Positions 15,868-25,531 of a DNA stretch of 44,718 bases are shown piece after piece. Under the pieces are notes generated by a model that searched no databases, was not told the origin of the DNA, and saw only the letters and a list, made by a program, of their open reading frames with translations. Origin of the DNA: a virus; IMG/VR virus record IMGVR_UViG_3300046665_000419, positions 1-44,718 of that record. One strand, 5' to 3'. The stretch's first letter is position 1; the number at the start of each line of letters is the position of its first letter. The position numbers and the translations under genes were made by a program.

Positions 15868-18239
15868 CAGCCTTCTCCATTCGGTTGGCCGATAGTGCAG
15901 GACTCAATTTCCTTGGCCGCGGCAATTTCATCATCTGCCTCTTGCATGATCTCATCAAGCGAGCGCGAACCCCGGCCATCGCCGATGTCGATCATGATGG
16001 GCTCAGCCTCGCGCCCTGCCGGCGCCGATCCGATCGGGCCAAGCTGGCGCTCCTCATTGTCGGCGATCAGCTTGCGGGCATTCATGATCACGGCGTCTTC
16101 CGTCTCCGGAGAGGCTGCGATCTTCTCGATGGCTTCCGGCGTCAGACGTTCAGCGGCGACGGCTTCCAGATCATCACGGCCAGCCTTGGCAAGCGAGCCG
16201 CGCAGAACGTCGCCAGCTTCCAACGGTTCGCCGAAGAGGCGCGGCCCGGCATCGTTCTTCATGGCTTCCGTTGCGAAGTCATCGAGGAAGGCACCGAGGC
16301 GCTTACGGCTGATCGGACGGGATAGATTGGCATCGCCGAACATGGCGCGCGCAACGATCTTGGCCGTCTCGCTGGGGCCGCCGAACATCTCGGCTTGGTT
16401 CACAAGATCGCCGACCTTTTGCCCTTCATCGCGGGCGCGCATCACCGTGCGAACGGCGTCGAGCAGATCATCGGTGATGTCCATGCCTTTCGGGATCTGC
16501 CCGCGCGAGACGGCGTCCCTCATCTTCGCCCAGGCGGGAGCGCTGTCACCGAGCGCGCCGGAGATCGCCTTGATGTTGCTGTCGGCATCTTCGAGCGCGC
16601 GGCCGAGAAGATTGGAGTCGCCATAGGCGCGGCCCATGAGCGCAGCCATAACGCGGCGCTCGCCCTGTTGGGAAAGAACACCGTGGCGATCGACAAGCTC
16701 GCTCTGTTCGGCGCGCGGAAGCTTCTGCATGAAGCCACGCACGAAATCCCTGTTCGTGGTCGCATCGACATCGGCACCCTGCAATTTGTCGAGCAAGGCA
16801 TCATCGATCATGCGGCCATCGGACAGCGCCTGTTCAGCCGGCGCGAGCCGCATGGCCGTGGAGCGGTTCGCCGCCGTCACGAAGTTGAGCCTGTCTTCGT
16901 CGGTCAGATCGGTGATGCGCCGGGCGATCAGGACAGGCTTCGCCATGTCGCCGATCTCATAGCCCTGCGACTGAAGATAGTTACGATAGCTGTCTGCGCT
17001 GGGGCCGCCCATCTCATAGGCGCGTCGGATCGCCATCACACGGCCATTGCCGGACTCCACCAGATCGTCAGGGCCGATGATCGGTGCACCGTTCGCCGCA
17101 TCTGTGGAAGGCCCGAGCCGTTCCGGCTGCAAACTGCCGGCGATGTTCTGCACCTGATCCTGCGATATCGCGCGGGTCCGATCACGCGGCTGCAACTCCT
17201 GCGGAAAGGCCGGGTTCAATCCCATGTCATCATTATGCGACGTGGTCAGGCTGTCAGCATCGACGACCTCATAGTTCACGCCGACGGATCGGCCGTCCGC
17301 ATCATAGACCCGGCCCGGCCGCGCCTGTGCCTGAAGAAAGGCTTCGGGTGGCAACTCCACCGGGCGCCCGGCAAAGAGATCGTCGGACGCCTTGTCGACG
17401 GTGGCACGATAGATGGCCTTCCCCTGTGGCGTCACTTCTTGCCGATATGACGGTATAGACGCCTCACGCTGGACAACATTGGCGGCGTCGACGACGTGGC
17501 TGGGCCAATCGCCGGTTCTCAGCCGCTCCCATAGGCCGGCGAGTCCCTTCAGTCCGCCACCCAGCACAGCGCCGCCGACACCAGCGGCGGCAACCTCGTA
17601 TGCCGCCGTTTTCGCATTGAAGTTCGGATCGACCTGCTTTCGATAATCATAGGCAATCGCTGTTCCAACTGCCTGAGACCCAGCACCGAGCGCGCCCTCT
17701 GTTGCCGCTGTCCGGATAATGCCGGCGGCCGGCCCGGCGCCAAAGGCCATCGTCATGGCATTGAGGGGATCGCGCATCGCACCGACTGCGGTACCAGCGA
17801 AGCCGCCGAGCGAGGATGCCCAGGAGGTAGAGTTCTGCTGAAGTTGTTGCGATGCGCCGGATGTGCTCTGCGAACGCTTCAGCGCCTCGCTCGTGATGTA
17901 GCCATTCTCAGGAAAGAAAAGATCGCTGTCCGGATTGTTCTTTTTCCATGCATCAAACTGCCCGCGCGCCGCCGCCTCGCGATCTGCGATGGGATTGACG
18001 CCGGGACCGCCGAGCCAGTTGCGAACGCGGACGCCGCTTTCCTTGTAGAAACGATCGACGAATTCGCTCTGGATATTGGCGCGCTGCAACTCGCGAGAGT
18101 TGACGTTGTTCGCGTCGACCATGGCCGCTTGGTCAGCCTGGAAACGCGAGATGAAACCCGGATCTAGTCCTTGAACCGGGTTCTGATTGGCGAACTCTAG
18201 CGCGGCATTCCGCTGTGCATCATCGATGAGGAGAGCCAT
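15867..18239 (-). CDS. Internal virion protein with DdrB-like ParB domain
   Basis: 790 residues. The middle (about 330-480: DVVESGNGR-type block VESGNGRVMAIRRAYEM ... LIARRITDLTDEDRLNFVTAANRST) matches the DdrB-like ParB-superfamily domain found in large phage proteins delivered with DNA. N-terminal residues 130-240 are Ala/Gly-rich with possible membrane-active helices (GFAGTAVGAMRDPLNAMTM). I infer an ejected protein; a ParB-type fold suggests DNA or nucleotide contact in the new host. ATG 18239 overlaps the preceding TGA; GTG 18242 is an alternative. AGGGAAAAG is upstream. Confidence 0.75.
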   Translation of the reverse strand: MALLIDDAQRNAALEFANQNPVQGLDPGFISRFQADQAAMVDANNVNSRELQRANIQSEFVDRFYKESGVRVRNWLGGPGVNPIADREAAARGQFDAWKKNNPDSDLFFPENGYITSEALKRSQSTSGASQQLQQNSTSWASSLGGFAGTAVGAMRDPLNAMTMAFGAGPAAGIIRTAATEGALGAGSQAVGTAIAYDYRKQVDPNFNAKTAAYEVAAAGVGGAVLGGGLKGLAGLWERLRTGDWPSHVVDAANVVQREASIPSYRQEVTPQGKAIYRATVDKASDDLFAGRPVELPPEAFLQAQARPGRVYDADGRSVGVNYEVVDADSLTTSHNDDMGLNPAFPQELQPRDRTRAISQDQVQNIAGSLQPERLGPSTDAANGAPIIGPDDLVESGNGRVMAIRRAYEMGGPSADSYRNYLQSQGYEIGDMAKPVLIARRITDLTDEDRLNFVTAANRSTAMRLAPAEQALSDGRMIDDALLDKLQGADVDATTNRDFVRGFMQKLPRAEQSELVDRHGVLSQQGERRVMAALMGRAYGDSNLLGRALEDADSNIKAISGALGDSAPAWAKMRDAVSRGQIPKGMDITDDLLDAVRTVMRARDEGQKVGDLVNQAEMFGGPSETAKIVARAMFGDANLSRPISRKRLGAFLDDFATEAMKNDAGPRLFGEPLEAGDVLRGSLAKAGRDDLEAVAAERLTPEAIEKIAASPETEDAVIMNARKLIADNEERQLGPIGSAPAGREAEPIMIDIGDGRGSRSLDEIMQEADDEIAAAKEIESCTIGQPNGEG

Positions 18240-21200
18240 CACTTTTCCCTGAGATCGAGAATGAACGGTCCACCGGAGACACGGCTAAGACGGGAGTCGC
18301 CCTGCACCGGAGCAGTCTGCGCAAAGGCTGGCGTCGAGCCGGGCAAGCTGAAGTCGATCAGGTATTGCCCGTCACCGACCGCCTTGAGGCGCCCCTGCCG
18401 CCAGACGTCACGCGGTGAGATCTGCGTTCCGTCTGCCGTGATCGCCCCGGTGATCTGTTCAGGCTTGAGGCCCCTCATCAGCCCGTCGAACTGATCCTGT
18501 GTCATCCCGTAGCGCGGCGCGATGACGGTCTCGCCATTCATCGTGAGAGCGCCGCCGGTCACATCGTTGACGGCTTGCGTCATACGAGTGCTGTTGAGTT
18601 CTGCCGAGGTGTCTCCGGCCATGCTGGAGAGATCGGCATACCGGGCGGTGGCGGCTTCAAGGATCTGCTGGCGGGCACCTTCAAGCCCTGCACCGAATGC
18701 GGTTGGCGGCAGGATCTGGTCGACATCAGCGGTATTCGAATCCGACTTCTTCGGCGCAAAGTTTGGATTTGCCGTGAGCAATGTGCGGCCTCGGATGATG
18801 GACTGAGCGACTTCTGGGTTCTCGGCATAGATCGCCCCAGCCGTCGCCAGCGCGCGCGTATCTGGCTTCGATGCGAGATCGGCCATCGTTGATTTGAACG
18901 TCTCGGGGCTGAGTGAACTGGACATAGCGCCAAGCATCGCCGCTTGCGCCGCCGGAGTAGCCGTCTCAATGAAGCTGGACAGCGCGGTCTTGTCGACCGG
19001 CCGCAGCGCGGAGATGTTGCCGACTTCGCCGCGGGCGCGCAACAGGTTCACCGTGTTCTGTCGAGCGGCCAGCGCTGCGGATACCGCATCTGTCCCGGCG
19101 GCTACATCGATGGGAGGAACCGCTTTCGCGAACCCGCGTTGTGCCGCATACCCGATCGGATCATTCTTGATGGCTTCCGCGCTCTGCTGATCATAGCGCT
19201 GTGCTGCGCTGAGAATATCCTGCTGTGCCAAGGTGGAACCGTCGGCGGCGCTGGCCTGCAAACCGGATATCGCGGCGGCTCGCTGTTCCGGCGGCAATTG
19301 CGCGAGCGCCTGGCCGGCGGCCTCGCTATTCATGAAGCGGCCAACCTCGGACTTAAAATTCGGGTCATCGACAAGCGCGAGCTGGCGGGCGAAGAGTGAG
19401 AACTCATTCGCATCCGGCGCATAACCTTTCTTGATGCCGTCCTGAATATCGGACCAATAGGCTTTGGCGTCGGCGGTGACGCCTTCGCGATATGCCTTGA
19501 TCGCATCCGGAGGCACGCCAAGGCCATTGCTGGCAGGTGGCGCACTGCCGACCGCAGAACGGCCTTGGCGCGTGGAGGAATCCTCGATATGCCAGTTCTC
19601 ATTCGCGAGCGGGAACTTGAGGCCGAAAGTAGCAGCGTTCTGGTGAAGCCAGTTCACGACTTCAGGCGGCGCATCCTTCAAGCTCTTTCCATCGTACCCG
19701 AGATCGGCAGCATCACCCTTATTATGTTCTGAGTTTCCAGGCGGAGCGACCCATTTGCGGGCCTCTTCGGCTGAACCATATTTCTTGAGCGCTGCCTGCC
19801 AAAGCTCGTTCTGGTGATCCACGTCGCGATAAGCAGAATAAACTCCGAGCTTTTCACGGATACCGGGAGGCGCGGCCTGTAGGAGTGCAGCAACCTTGTT
19901 GCCGAAACCTTCCTGCAAACCATCAATGGCCGCCTCACCTTTGTCTGTCACGCTCAGAAGAAAAGCGCGAGCAGCGGATGGCCCAGCCTGTCCCATCGTG
20001 CGTCCCGTTGGCGCCCCGGCCTGACCAAGCACCTTCTTGTAATAGTCTGCGGTTTCCTTGGGAATGACGCTATCGTCACGGCCATTGGCAATCCATGCAT
20101 CCGCGCGGGCCGGCCCGCCGTTATAGGCGACGAGAGCGGCCTGCTGATCACCGCCATACCGTTGCAGCATCTGGTTATAGTAGGCCTCGCCATACCTCTC
20201 GCTGACATCATCCCTTTGCAGATAGGCCTTCTTCTCGACATCGGTGCCGTTGAACGGAAAGTTCTTGTCACCGAGGGACCGCGCGACTTCCTCGCCCGTT
20301 CCTGGCATAACCTGCATCGAGCCGAGCGCGCCAGCCCGCGATACCAGTGTTCCATCACCGCCGCTTTCAACATTGCGCATGGCGCTGAGAACGTTGCCGT
20401 TGGCCGCTGCGAATCCAGATGTCGCGATCTGGACCCGCTGGTCTGGGGTCGCTGTCTTGAAGTCGCGAATGATACGGGCAGTGTTGCGCGCCTGGCTGAG
20501 TTGAAGGGCGCCAGCCGGATCGCCGCCGCGTGCGAGATTGCCGATTAGATCGTCGATCGCCGGATTATCAATACCGACCTGCTGATCGAGCAGCTTTTGA
20601 ACCTGTGTGGACTGGTCCTGAAACGGCTTCACGGCAACCTTCTGCTGCGCGACGAAGCCGTTGATCGTCTCGTCCATGATCCCATTATATTGGCGGCGCT
20701 CAGCCGGCGAGAGGTTCAAGCTGGTATCGGTCAGGATGCCTTCGGCCTGCTTGCGAGCGGCGACAACGCCGCCTTCCTGCAAGGTCTTATTGACGGAACC
20801 CACCATGGCTTCCGCCATGTTCCGGGACTCCGTGTGCTTCAGGTCGATATCGGCCTGCTTCTGCGACATGGTGAAATCGGGGTTCGCCACCATGTTCTGA
20901 TATAGCGATGTCAATTGACCGCGCTTCGCCTGGTAGTCTGGCGTGTTCGTGCCGCCGCCTCGCGCAAGCGTAGCCATTTCGTCCATCAGGTTTTGCGCTT
21001 CGGACTTGGTGTCTGCTTCGAACACCGCGATATCGCGCTTGCGCTTCACCTCCGAAACACCAAGGCTGAATTGCGAGCCATATTGATCGAGCTGCGCCTG
21101 GATAGAACCCTTCAACTCTTCCGGCGCGTTCTTCAGGATTCCCTTTTGATAGGTGTTCCAGCCAGCATTGAAGACGGCAGGGTCGCCCTTTGCGGCATCC

Positions 21201-21520
21201 GCCTGCTGCTGCCCCTGTGTCCTGATATCTCCCTGCAAACGCGCCATCATCCCGAGCTCAGCCGCATGATTATAGGTGCGCGCGGTATCCGTGGTGTTGT
21301 CTTTGAGCGTGACCTGAAGATTTCCGTCAGCATCTCGATAGACGGCGTTCGATCCTTCCTTTTGGGCAGTGTCGAGTTCGCTGTTATGAATGCGCTGGCC
21401 CACGTCGCCGAGGGCGCTGGCGATCTGCATATACGGGTTTGCGGCGACATCCGCAGGAACGCCGCGCAAGTCAGCCTGAAGGATACCGCGATTGGGATTG
21501 ACGGTGGGAAGACGTGCCAT
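18239..21520 (-). CDS. Internal virion protein with lytic transglycosylase and M15 peptidase domains
   Basis: 1093 residues. An SLT-type transglycosylase occupies about 378-495: catalytic Glu385 (VESGGDG), GSMQVMP, and AYNGG around 465. An M15/VanY-like D-Ala-D-Ala peptidase follows at about 545-650: SEHNKGDAAD supplies His599 and Asp606, and ENWHIE supplies His644, the zinc triad. Long helical regions flank both. It should travel in the virion and open peptidoglycan for DNA entry, cutting both glycan strands and peptide stems. It lies between the gp14-like and DdrB-like genes in the ejection block. ATG 21520 follows the previous gene by 3 nt. Confidence 0.85.
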   Translation of the reverse strand: MARLPTVNPNRGILQADLRGVPADVAANPYMQIASALGDVGQRIHNSELDTAQKEGSNAVYRDADGNLQVTLKDNTTDTARTYNHAAELGMMARLQGDIRTQGQQQADAAKGDPAVFNAGWNTYQKGILKNAPEELKGSIQAQLDQYGSQFSLGVSEVKRKRDIAVFEADTKSEAQNLMDEMATLARGGGTNTPDYQAKRGQLTSLYQNMVANPDFTMSQKQADIDLKHTESRNMAEAMVGSVNKTLQEGGVVAARKQAEGILTDTSLNLSPAERRQYNGIMDETINGFVAQQKVAVKPFQDQSTQVQKLLDQQVGIDNPAIDDLIGNLARGGDPAGALQLSQARNTARIIRDFKTATPDQRVQIATSGFAAANGNVLSAMRNVESGGDGTLVSRAGALGSMQVMPGTGEEVARSLGDKNFPFNGTDVEKKAYLQRDDVSERYGEAYYNQMLQRYGGDQQAALVAYNGGPARADAWIANGRDDSVIPKETADYYKKVLGQAGAPTGRTMGQAGPSAARAFLLSVTDKGEAAIDGLQEGFGNKVAALLQAAPPGIREKLGVYSAYRDVDHQNELWQAALKKYGSAEEARKWVAPPGNSEHNKGDAADLGYDGKSLKDAPPEVVNWLHQNAATFGLKFPLANENWHIEDSSTRQGRSAVGSAPPASNGLGVPPDAIKAYREGVTADAKAYWSDIQDGIKKGYAPDANEFSLFARQLALVDDPNFKSEVGRFMNSEAAGQALAQLPPEQRAAAISGLQASAADGSTLAQQDILSAAQRYDQQSAEAIKNDPIGYAAQRGFAKAVPPIDVAAGTDAVSAALAARQNTVNLLRARGEVGNISALRPVDKTALSSFIETATPAAQAAMLGAMSSSLSPETFKSTMADLASKPDTRALATAGAIYAENPEVAQSIIRGRTLLTANPNFAPKKSDSNTADVDQILPPTAFGAGLEGARQQILEAATARYADLSSMAGDTSAELNSTRMTQAVNDVTGGALTMNGETVIAPRYGMTQDQFDGLMRGLKPEQITGAITADGTQISPRDVWRQGRLKAVGDGQYLIDFSLPGSTPAFAQTAPVQGDSRLSRVSGGPFILDLREK

Positions 21521-21523
21521 GTG

Positions 21524-21931
21524 TTACGACCACTTCAAGCTGCTGAGACCCTTGGCCGCGCCGCCGGCCAGTGAGAAAAGCCCGGCGGTCTGGTAAGCCC
21601 CAGCCGCCCGATCTTGTGACGAAGCCTCGAGCCTTTTGCCGGTAACCGCCGTGACACGGTTCCGATCGCTCAGATCCTCTTGCCGCTGCTCAAGCGCAAT
21701 CCCGGTAGGACTACCGGCGCCAACGCCGGATGATGCCCGGATCGCGCGGATGTTCGAGATCGTCGACATCAGATCCTCGCGATAGGCTGTGTCGGTCTCA
21801 TTGGCCTGTACGCGTGCAAGCCCTGCCTGATCCTTCGCGTTCTGCGCGGATTGATTGTTGCCGACGAGACCGCCGACTCCGGACAAAATGCCGGAACCTG
21901 CCATGAGTGCTGCGCTTGCTCCGCCGTCCAT
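21524..21931 (-). CDS. Small internal virion protein (T7 gp14-like position)
   Basis: 135 residues, Gly/Ala-rich ends (LMAGSGILSGVGGLVG and AGLFSLAGGAAKGLSS) around a polar helix (QSAQNAKDQAGLARVQANETDTAYREDL). This composition and the location right after tail tube B match gp14-type ejection proteins that form the outer-membrane pore. The start overlaps the tail-tube stop (TAATG). Confidence 0.68.
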   Translation of the reverse strand: MDGGASAALMAGSGILSGVGGLVGNNQSAQNAKDQAGLARVQANETDTAYREDLMSTISNIRAIRASSGVGAGSPTGIALEQRQEDLSDRNRVTAVTGKRLEASSQDRAAGAYQTAGLFSLAGGAAKGLSSLKWS

Positions 21932-24054
21932 TAGACCGTGATCTCCGTTGTCAGTTCGAGGAGCTTGAACTCCCCTGGAAACGTTTGTTCAAAGAGGAGT
22001 TGCGGATCGAAATCTCGGCCTAGGACGCGGATCGTGTATGTGTCGGATCGCAACGGCATTGGGGCCGCGAAGTCGTCTCCGCCGACGTAGCCGGCGAGGA
22101 GACGACTCCCCATCTGGAATTCCTGAGTATCCTCAACTCGCGCGCCCGCGCGCACGATCCGCCGGCGGCGCAGATTTTGTTTGTAGTCGCTACCGCCTTC
22201 CGTCTGCTGGAAGAGTGGTGATAACGTCCAGATGAAGAGATATCCGACGATCACATTCGTGAAGCCGCTTATACCCGGCACCGCGCCGCCGGCTCCGATG
22301 ACAGCATCGCCGAGATAGAAGCCATCAGCCCAAATCTGCATGGTAGCGCCAGCAAAGGCGGCCGGAATATTTCCACCGACCGCAGCAAGCGCGCAGTCCG
22401 GCTTCATCGCGGAATCGTTCTCCTCGACGACGGAAATGGAGCCGGCGCCGACGGGATAGATCGTCAGAAACTTCGCCTCGTCGAAACGGGTACAGACATC
22501 CTTCACGGCGCCCTGGCTGACATGCTTCAGCCATCCGACATATTGCCGGGCCACGTTGTACTGCCCGAGCACGACACTCCCATCGCCATTCACCACATAG
22601 ATCTGTCGGCTCGCATTTTGCGGCGTCCCAGCATTCGAGCCGATGGCGACGATGCTGTTGAAGAGATGACGATGGCCTTCCGTCAGTTCGGTGACCTGAT
22701 ACGGGCGGGCCTGTGCGCCGGTTGCGTTGATGGCATAGATGCCGGTGCCGCTCTCGTCGACGAACAGTGCGCCTTCGGTAACCTGCACCGGCTTCACTGC
22801 CGAGATCCGGCCGGAATAGAGAAGATTGAATTCGACAGAGCCAGGCTGCAGCGGAGTTGACCCGGAGACCGGGATGTAAAAGACGCCGCTGTCAGTGATC
22901 GCGAATTCATCATAGCCGCCGACTACATGGAGAACCCGGCAATCTGCCTGAAGATATTCGAAGATCGCGCTTTCCGCATCATCGGCATCGATGAGGTAAT
23001 TCAGGGGGTCATCGATCGCGGACCAAATGATCGCTGCCTTGAACTGCGGGAAGTCGCAGAAGATGATCCGGTTATCATCGACAGAGACGGACTGCGGCCA
23101 GCCACGATAGTCCGACATGAAAATCTCGGTCCATTGTGTCGTCGCTCCCGGCGAGACGATCGTCATAGACTCCGTATTCGCATCAGCGTTCGGCCCGACA
23201 AGACGGTCAGACGGGTCGCGCTGGCGGTACTGGTTGAGCACTACTCCGGTTATCGTGAGGGCGCCGATGTTGATCGCAATGATTTCGATACGAACTCCGG
23301 AAACGCTGGTTTGCGCTAGTTCACCTATGGTGAACTCCTCAAGCTCTGTGGCATCGGCAAAGGTGTACTGAATGGTTGGCGCCAGGCGCTCCAAGGCTGT
23401 CGCTGTTGCAGCAGTCGGTGATGTCACCGTATCGATCTGCAATTGCCGGCCAGCATATTCGAAGACGGTTCCGACATGGGCGGCATTGAGGACGGCGGCC
23501 GAGAACGTGACATTGATCCCGGAGCCGCTGGTGGCGCTCACCTGCATGGTCACGCCCTTGTTGCCGAACCGATAGAACGGGGCCTCATAGGTGCCAGAGA
23601 GTTTGCGATCGAATTGGAAATTGGAGATCGTCCAGACCCGCGTATTCTCGTTGACGGTGACGACCTGTGTCCGCATGCCAGGGCCACAAACGAAGATGAG
23701 GTTTTCGTAAAATCCCCAAACGAGCCGCGACAGAATTGCGGATGACCACGGCGCACCGAGAGTTGCGAGGGTCGCATGGCTCTCGTCACGCACGGTCAGA
23801 TAGCCGTTTCCGAAGCTCAAAAAATATCTGAGGCCATCATGGAACGGCTGGAATTCGTCGGTGCGGCCGGCCTCCGGGAACAGCATGCGCCGGCCGAAGC
23901 GCCGCTGAAGCGCGCCAGATGGAGTCGTTTGCAGGTTCCGAGCAAGCCGAACGCCGAATTTGAAGATGTCCAGATCGTCGCGACGAACGGAATCCGGATC
24001 AAGCTCACCAGCCGAGAAATCACGCTGGCGGATAACCATCGTGTTGAAACTCAT
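21931..24054 (-). CDS. Tail tubular protein B (nozzle, T7 gp12-like)
   Basis: 707 residues. The start MSFNTMVIRQRDFSAGELDPDSVRRDDLDIFKFGVRLARN is characteristic of phage nozzle proteins, with 'FSAGELDP' and 'NLQTTPSGALQRRFG' blocks. The remainder is beta-rich (propeller-like), as expected for the tail tip ring. ATG 24054 is preferred: GGCGAGG lies upstream and it overlaps the stop of tail tube A by 4 nt. The frame's earlier start at 24213 adds only overlapping sequence. Confidence 0.87.
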   Translation of the reverse strand: MSFNTMVIRQRDFSAGELDPDSVRRDDLDIFKFGVRLARNLQTTPSGALQRRFGRRMLFPEAGRTDEFQPFHDGLRYFLSFGNGYLTVRDESHATLATLGAPWSSAILSRLVWGFYENLIFVCGPGMRTQVVTVNENTRVWTISNFQFDRKLSGTYEAPFYRFGNKGVTMQVSATSGSGINVTFSAAVLNAAHVGTVFEYAGRQLQIDTVTSPTAATATALERLAPTIQYTFADATELEEFTIGELAQTSVSGVRIEIIAINIGALTITGVVLNQYRQRDPSDRLVGPNADANTESMTIVSPGATTQWTEIFMSDYRGWPQSVSVDDNRIIFCDFPQFKAAIIWSAIDDPLNYLIDADDAESAIFEYLQADCRVLHVVGGYDEFAITDSGVFYIPVSGSTPLQPGSVEFNLLYSGRISAVKPVQVTEGALFVDESGTGIYAINATGAQARPYQVTELTEGHRHLFNSIVAIGSNAGTPQNASRQIYVVNGDGSVVLGQYNVARQYVGWLKHVSQGAVKDVCTRFDEAKFLTIYPVGAGSISVVEENDSAMKPDCALAAVGGNIPAAFAGATMQIWADGFYLGDAVIGAGGAVPGISGFTNVIVGYLFIWTLSPLFQQTEGGSDYKQNLRRRRIVRAGARVEDTQEFQMGSRLLAGYVGGDDFAAPMPLRSDTYTIRVLGRDFDPQLLFEQTFPGEFKLLELTTEITV

Positions 24055-24641
24055 CCTCGCCTCGTGCGCCGCGCCATGGCGACCTTTGATTTGTAGGTGT
24101 TGCGGGCCGGGTTCTGCTGGTCGAGATGAGCGCGCGCCTCGATGATCAGATCCTTGGCGGACTGATCCCTGACGCGAGCTTCCGTCATGTCCTCGTTGAG
24201 ACCACGAAGGCATCCAGACTCCACCATCAGCGTGAGGATTTCCTCGGCCATGGGATGCCAGTTTGCCTGATCGAGTTCGCGAACAACCTTTGCGGAGATG
24301 CCATCCGAGTGCCTGGAACTCAGGATGAAGCCGATGATCTCGTATTCTGTGAGCGCGCAGTTGTTGTGATAGATTTCCTTGACGTGCAGCACTTGCGGCG
24401 GCGACGGAATGCGGAAACCGTTCTGAGGGAAGCGGCGGGAAAGGTTCTCCGCGTCCGGCACACGAACGAGGTTTTCAACCGTTACCGAGAACGGCCATGC
24501 ATGCATCGAGATCAGGAATTTGATCGCCCGGTCGAAGGCTGCATCCGCGACCTGATATTCTGCCGACGGATCATGCAGAATGTTCACGCGGGCATTGCCG
24601 GTGTTGATCAGCGCATTATTGATGACGGTCAGCTTATCCAT
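24051..24641 (-). CDS. Tail tubular protein A (adaptor, T7 gp11-like)
   Basis: 196 residues. MDKLTVINNALINTGNARV and FDRAIKFLISMHAWPFSV are typical of the helical adaptor that joins portal and nozzle in short-tailed phages. It begins 32 nt after late element C and directly follows a terminator, so it starts a separate late transcription unit covering the tail and ejection genes. Confidence 0.87.
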   Translation of the reverse strand: MDKLTVINNALINTGNARVNILHDPSAEYQVADAAFDRAIKFLISMHAWPFSVTVENLVRVPDAENLSRRFPQNGFRIPSPPQVLHVKEIYHNNCALTEYEIIGFILSSRHSDGISAKVVRELDQANWHPMAEEILTLMVESGCLRGLNEDMTEARVRDQSAKDLIIEARAHLDQQNPARNTYKSKVAMARRTRRG

Positions 24642-24672
24642 GCGCCGAATGTGTCGGAAGAGCCGAACCCCG

Positions 24673-24684
24673 GCAAAGCACAGG
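24673..24684 (-). promoter_or_regulatory. Late element copy C upstream of tail tube A
   Basis: CCTGTGCTTTGC on the minus strand, placed only a few bases after the T-run of the terminator at 24690-24720 and 32 nt before the tail-tube A ATG. Terminator-then-element order supports a start signal for a new transcript. Confidence 0.7.
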
Positions 24685-24689
24685 CAAAG

Positions 24690-24720
24690 AAAAACCCCGA
24701 GGCGTTGGGGTCCTCGGGGT
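24690..24720 (-). terminator. Rho-independent terminator after capsid cluster
   Basis: Minus strand: ACCCCGAGG, a 9-nt loop containing CCCCAACG, CCTCGGGGT, then TTTTT. Strong GC-rich stem plus T-run, ending the head-gene transcript. Confidence 0.88.
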
Positions 24721-24765
24721 TTCCGTCAGTAGCCTCGGCCGCGATGGTGAGGGGCTACGTCAGCT

Positions 24766-25002
24766 CTACGCCTTCGCGTCGGCGTCTGCCTTGGCCTTGG
24801 CAGCGGCAGCGTCCGCATCGGCCTTCGCCTTTGCATCCGCGTCAGCTTTCGCTTTGGCCGCAGTGTCGGCGTCTGCCTTGGCCCACGGCTTCGCTGCCCA
24901 TTCCTGCGAAATCGTCGGGTCCGCGAGATAGCGGGCGCCGTCGACGGCATCGACTTCGGCGCTCGAACCATCCTTGTTATAAATTTTCATCTTCTCGGGC
25001 AT
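24766..25002 (-). CDS. Small head-region protein with Ala/Lys/Asp-repeat tail
   Basis: 78 residues. The N-terminal half (MKIYNKDGSSAEVDAVDGARYLADPTISQEWAA) looks folded. The C-terminal half is a low-complexity run of Ala, Lys and Asp that should form a charged helix. Located between the cement-like protein and the terminator, so it is probably a minor head component. The repeat resembles slippage-prone coding sequence. Confidence 0.65.
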   Translation of the reverse strand: MPEKMKIYNKDGSSAEVDAVDGARYLADPTISQEWAAKPWAKADADTAAKAKADADAKAKADADAAAAKAKADADAKA

Positions 25003-25040
25003 TGGTCTGGTCTCCGATGGGAATGGCTACTGCCGAGCGC

Positions 25041-25472
25041 TTAGTAGCGCTCAGCGATGAAAGCCTTGAAGGTGATCGACGGCGACGTTCCGCCCACATC
25101 AGCGTAGAGCCGCACCCACTCATATGTGGTGTCGTGCTGTTCCGTGATGAACGGGATCTCGTAGCGACCGACGACGGACGTTACAGCGGCGCCGGGGCGA
25201 GCAGCGGTAGCCCCAAGCGACATCTGCGCCAGGATCTCATTCGTGGTGAATGCCGACGTAGCCGCCCCCTGAAGTACAAGGTTATAAACCTCGTCTGCGG
25301 ATGCGACATCGATGGCGGAAACGTCGATGATCAAAACACCTTCGAAGCGGCCGGGGCCGAGCTGAAGACTGACAGCGGCAGCAGCTACCTGCGAGACACC
25401 ATCGGCGGTGACGGCAGCGGCGCCATCGGCGAGCTGCATCTCAATATCGAGATTATAAACTCTCTGACCCAT
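25041..25472 (-). CDS. Capsid cement/decoration protein (Bbp16-like)
   Basis: 143 residues, beta-rich, starting GQRVYNLDIEMQLADGAAAVTADG and ending SPSITFKAFIAERY. Size, fold-like pattern and the place immediately after the major capsid gene match the Bbp16-type cement protein of phage BPP-1. AGAGGAG precedes ATG 25472. It is separated from the capsid gene by a weak hairpin. Confidence 0.68.
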   Translation of the reverse strand: MGQRVYNLDIEMQLADGAAAVTADGVSQVAAAAVSLQLGPGRFEGVLIIDVSAIDVASADEVYNLVLQGAATSAFTTNEILAQMSLGATAARPGAAVTSVVGRYEIPFITEQHDTTYEWVRLYADVGGTSPSITFKAFIAERY

Positions 25473-25501
25473 TGGTCATTCTCCTCTGTAGGAACGAAAT
25501 G

Positions 25502-25525
25502 GCGAAAGGCCCGCCGAAGCGGGCC
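25502..25525 (-). terminator. Hairpin after major capsid gene
   Basis: Minus strand GGCCCGC-TTCG-GCGGGCC followed by TTT CGC. A perfect 7-bp stem with a TTCG tetraloop but a short T-run; wait - it precedes the cement gene on the transcript, lying between capsid stop (25532) and cement start (25472), so it may act as a leaky terminator or as an mRNA stabiliser. Confidence 0.6.
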
Positions 25526-25531
25526 AACGCA

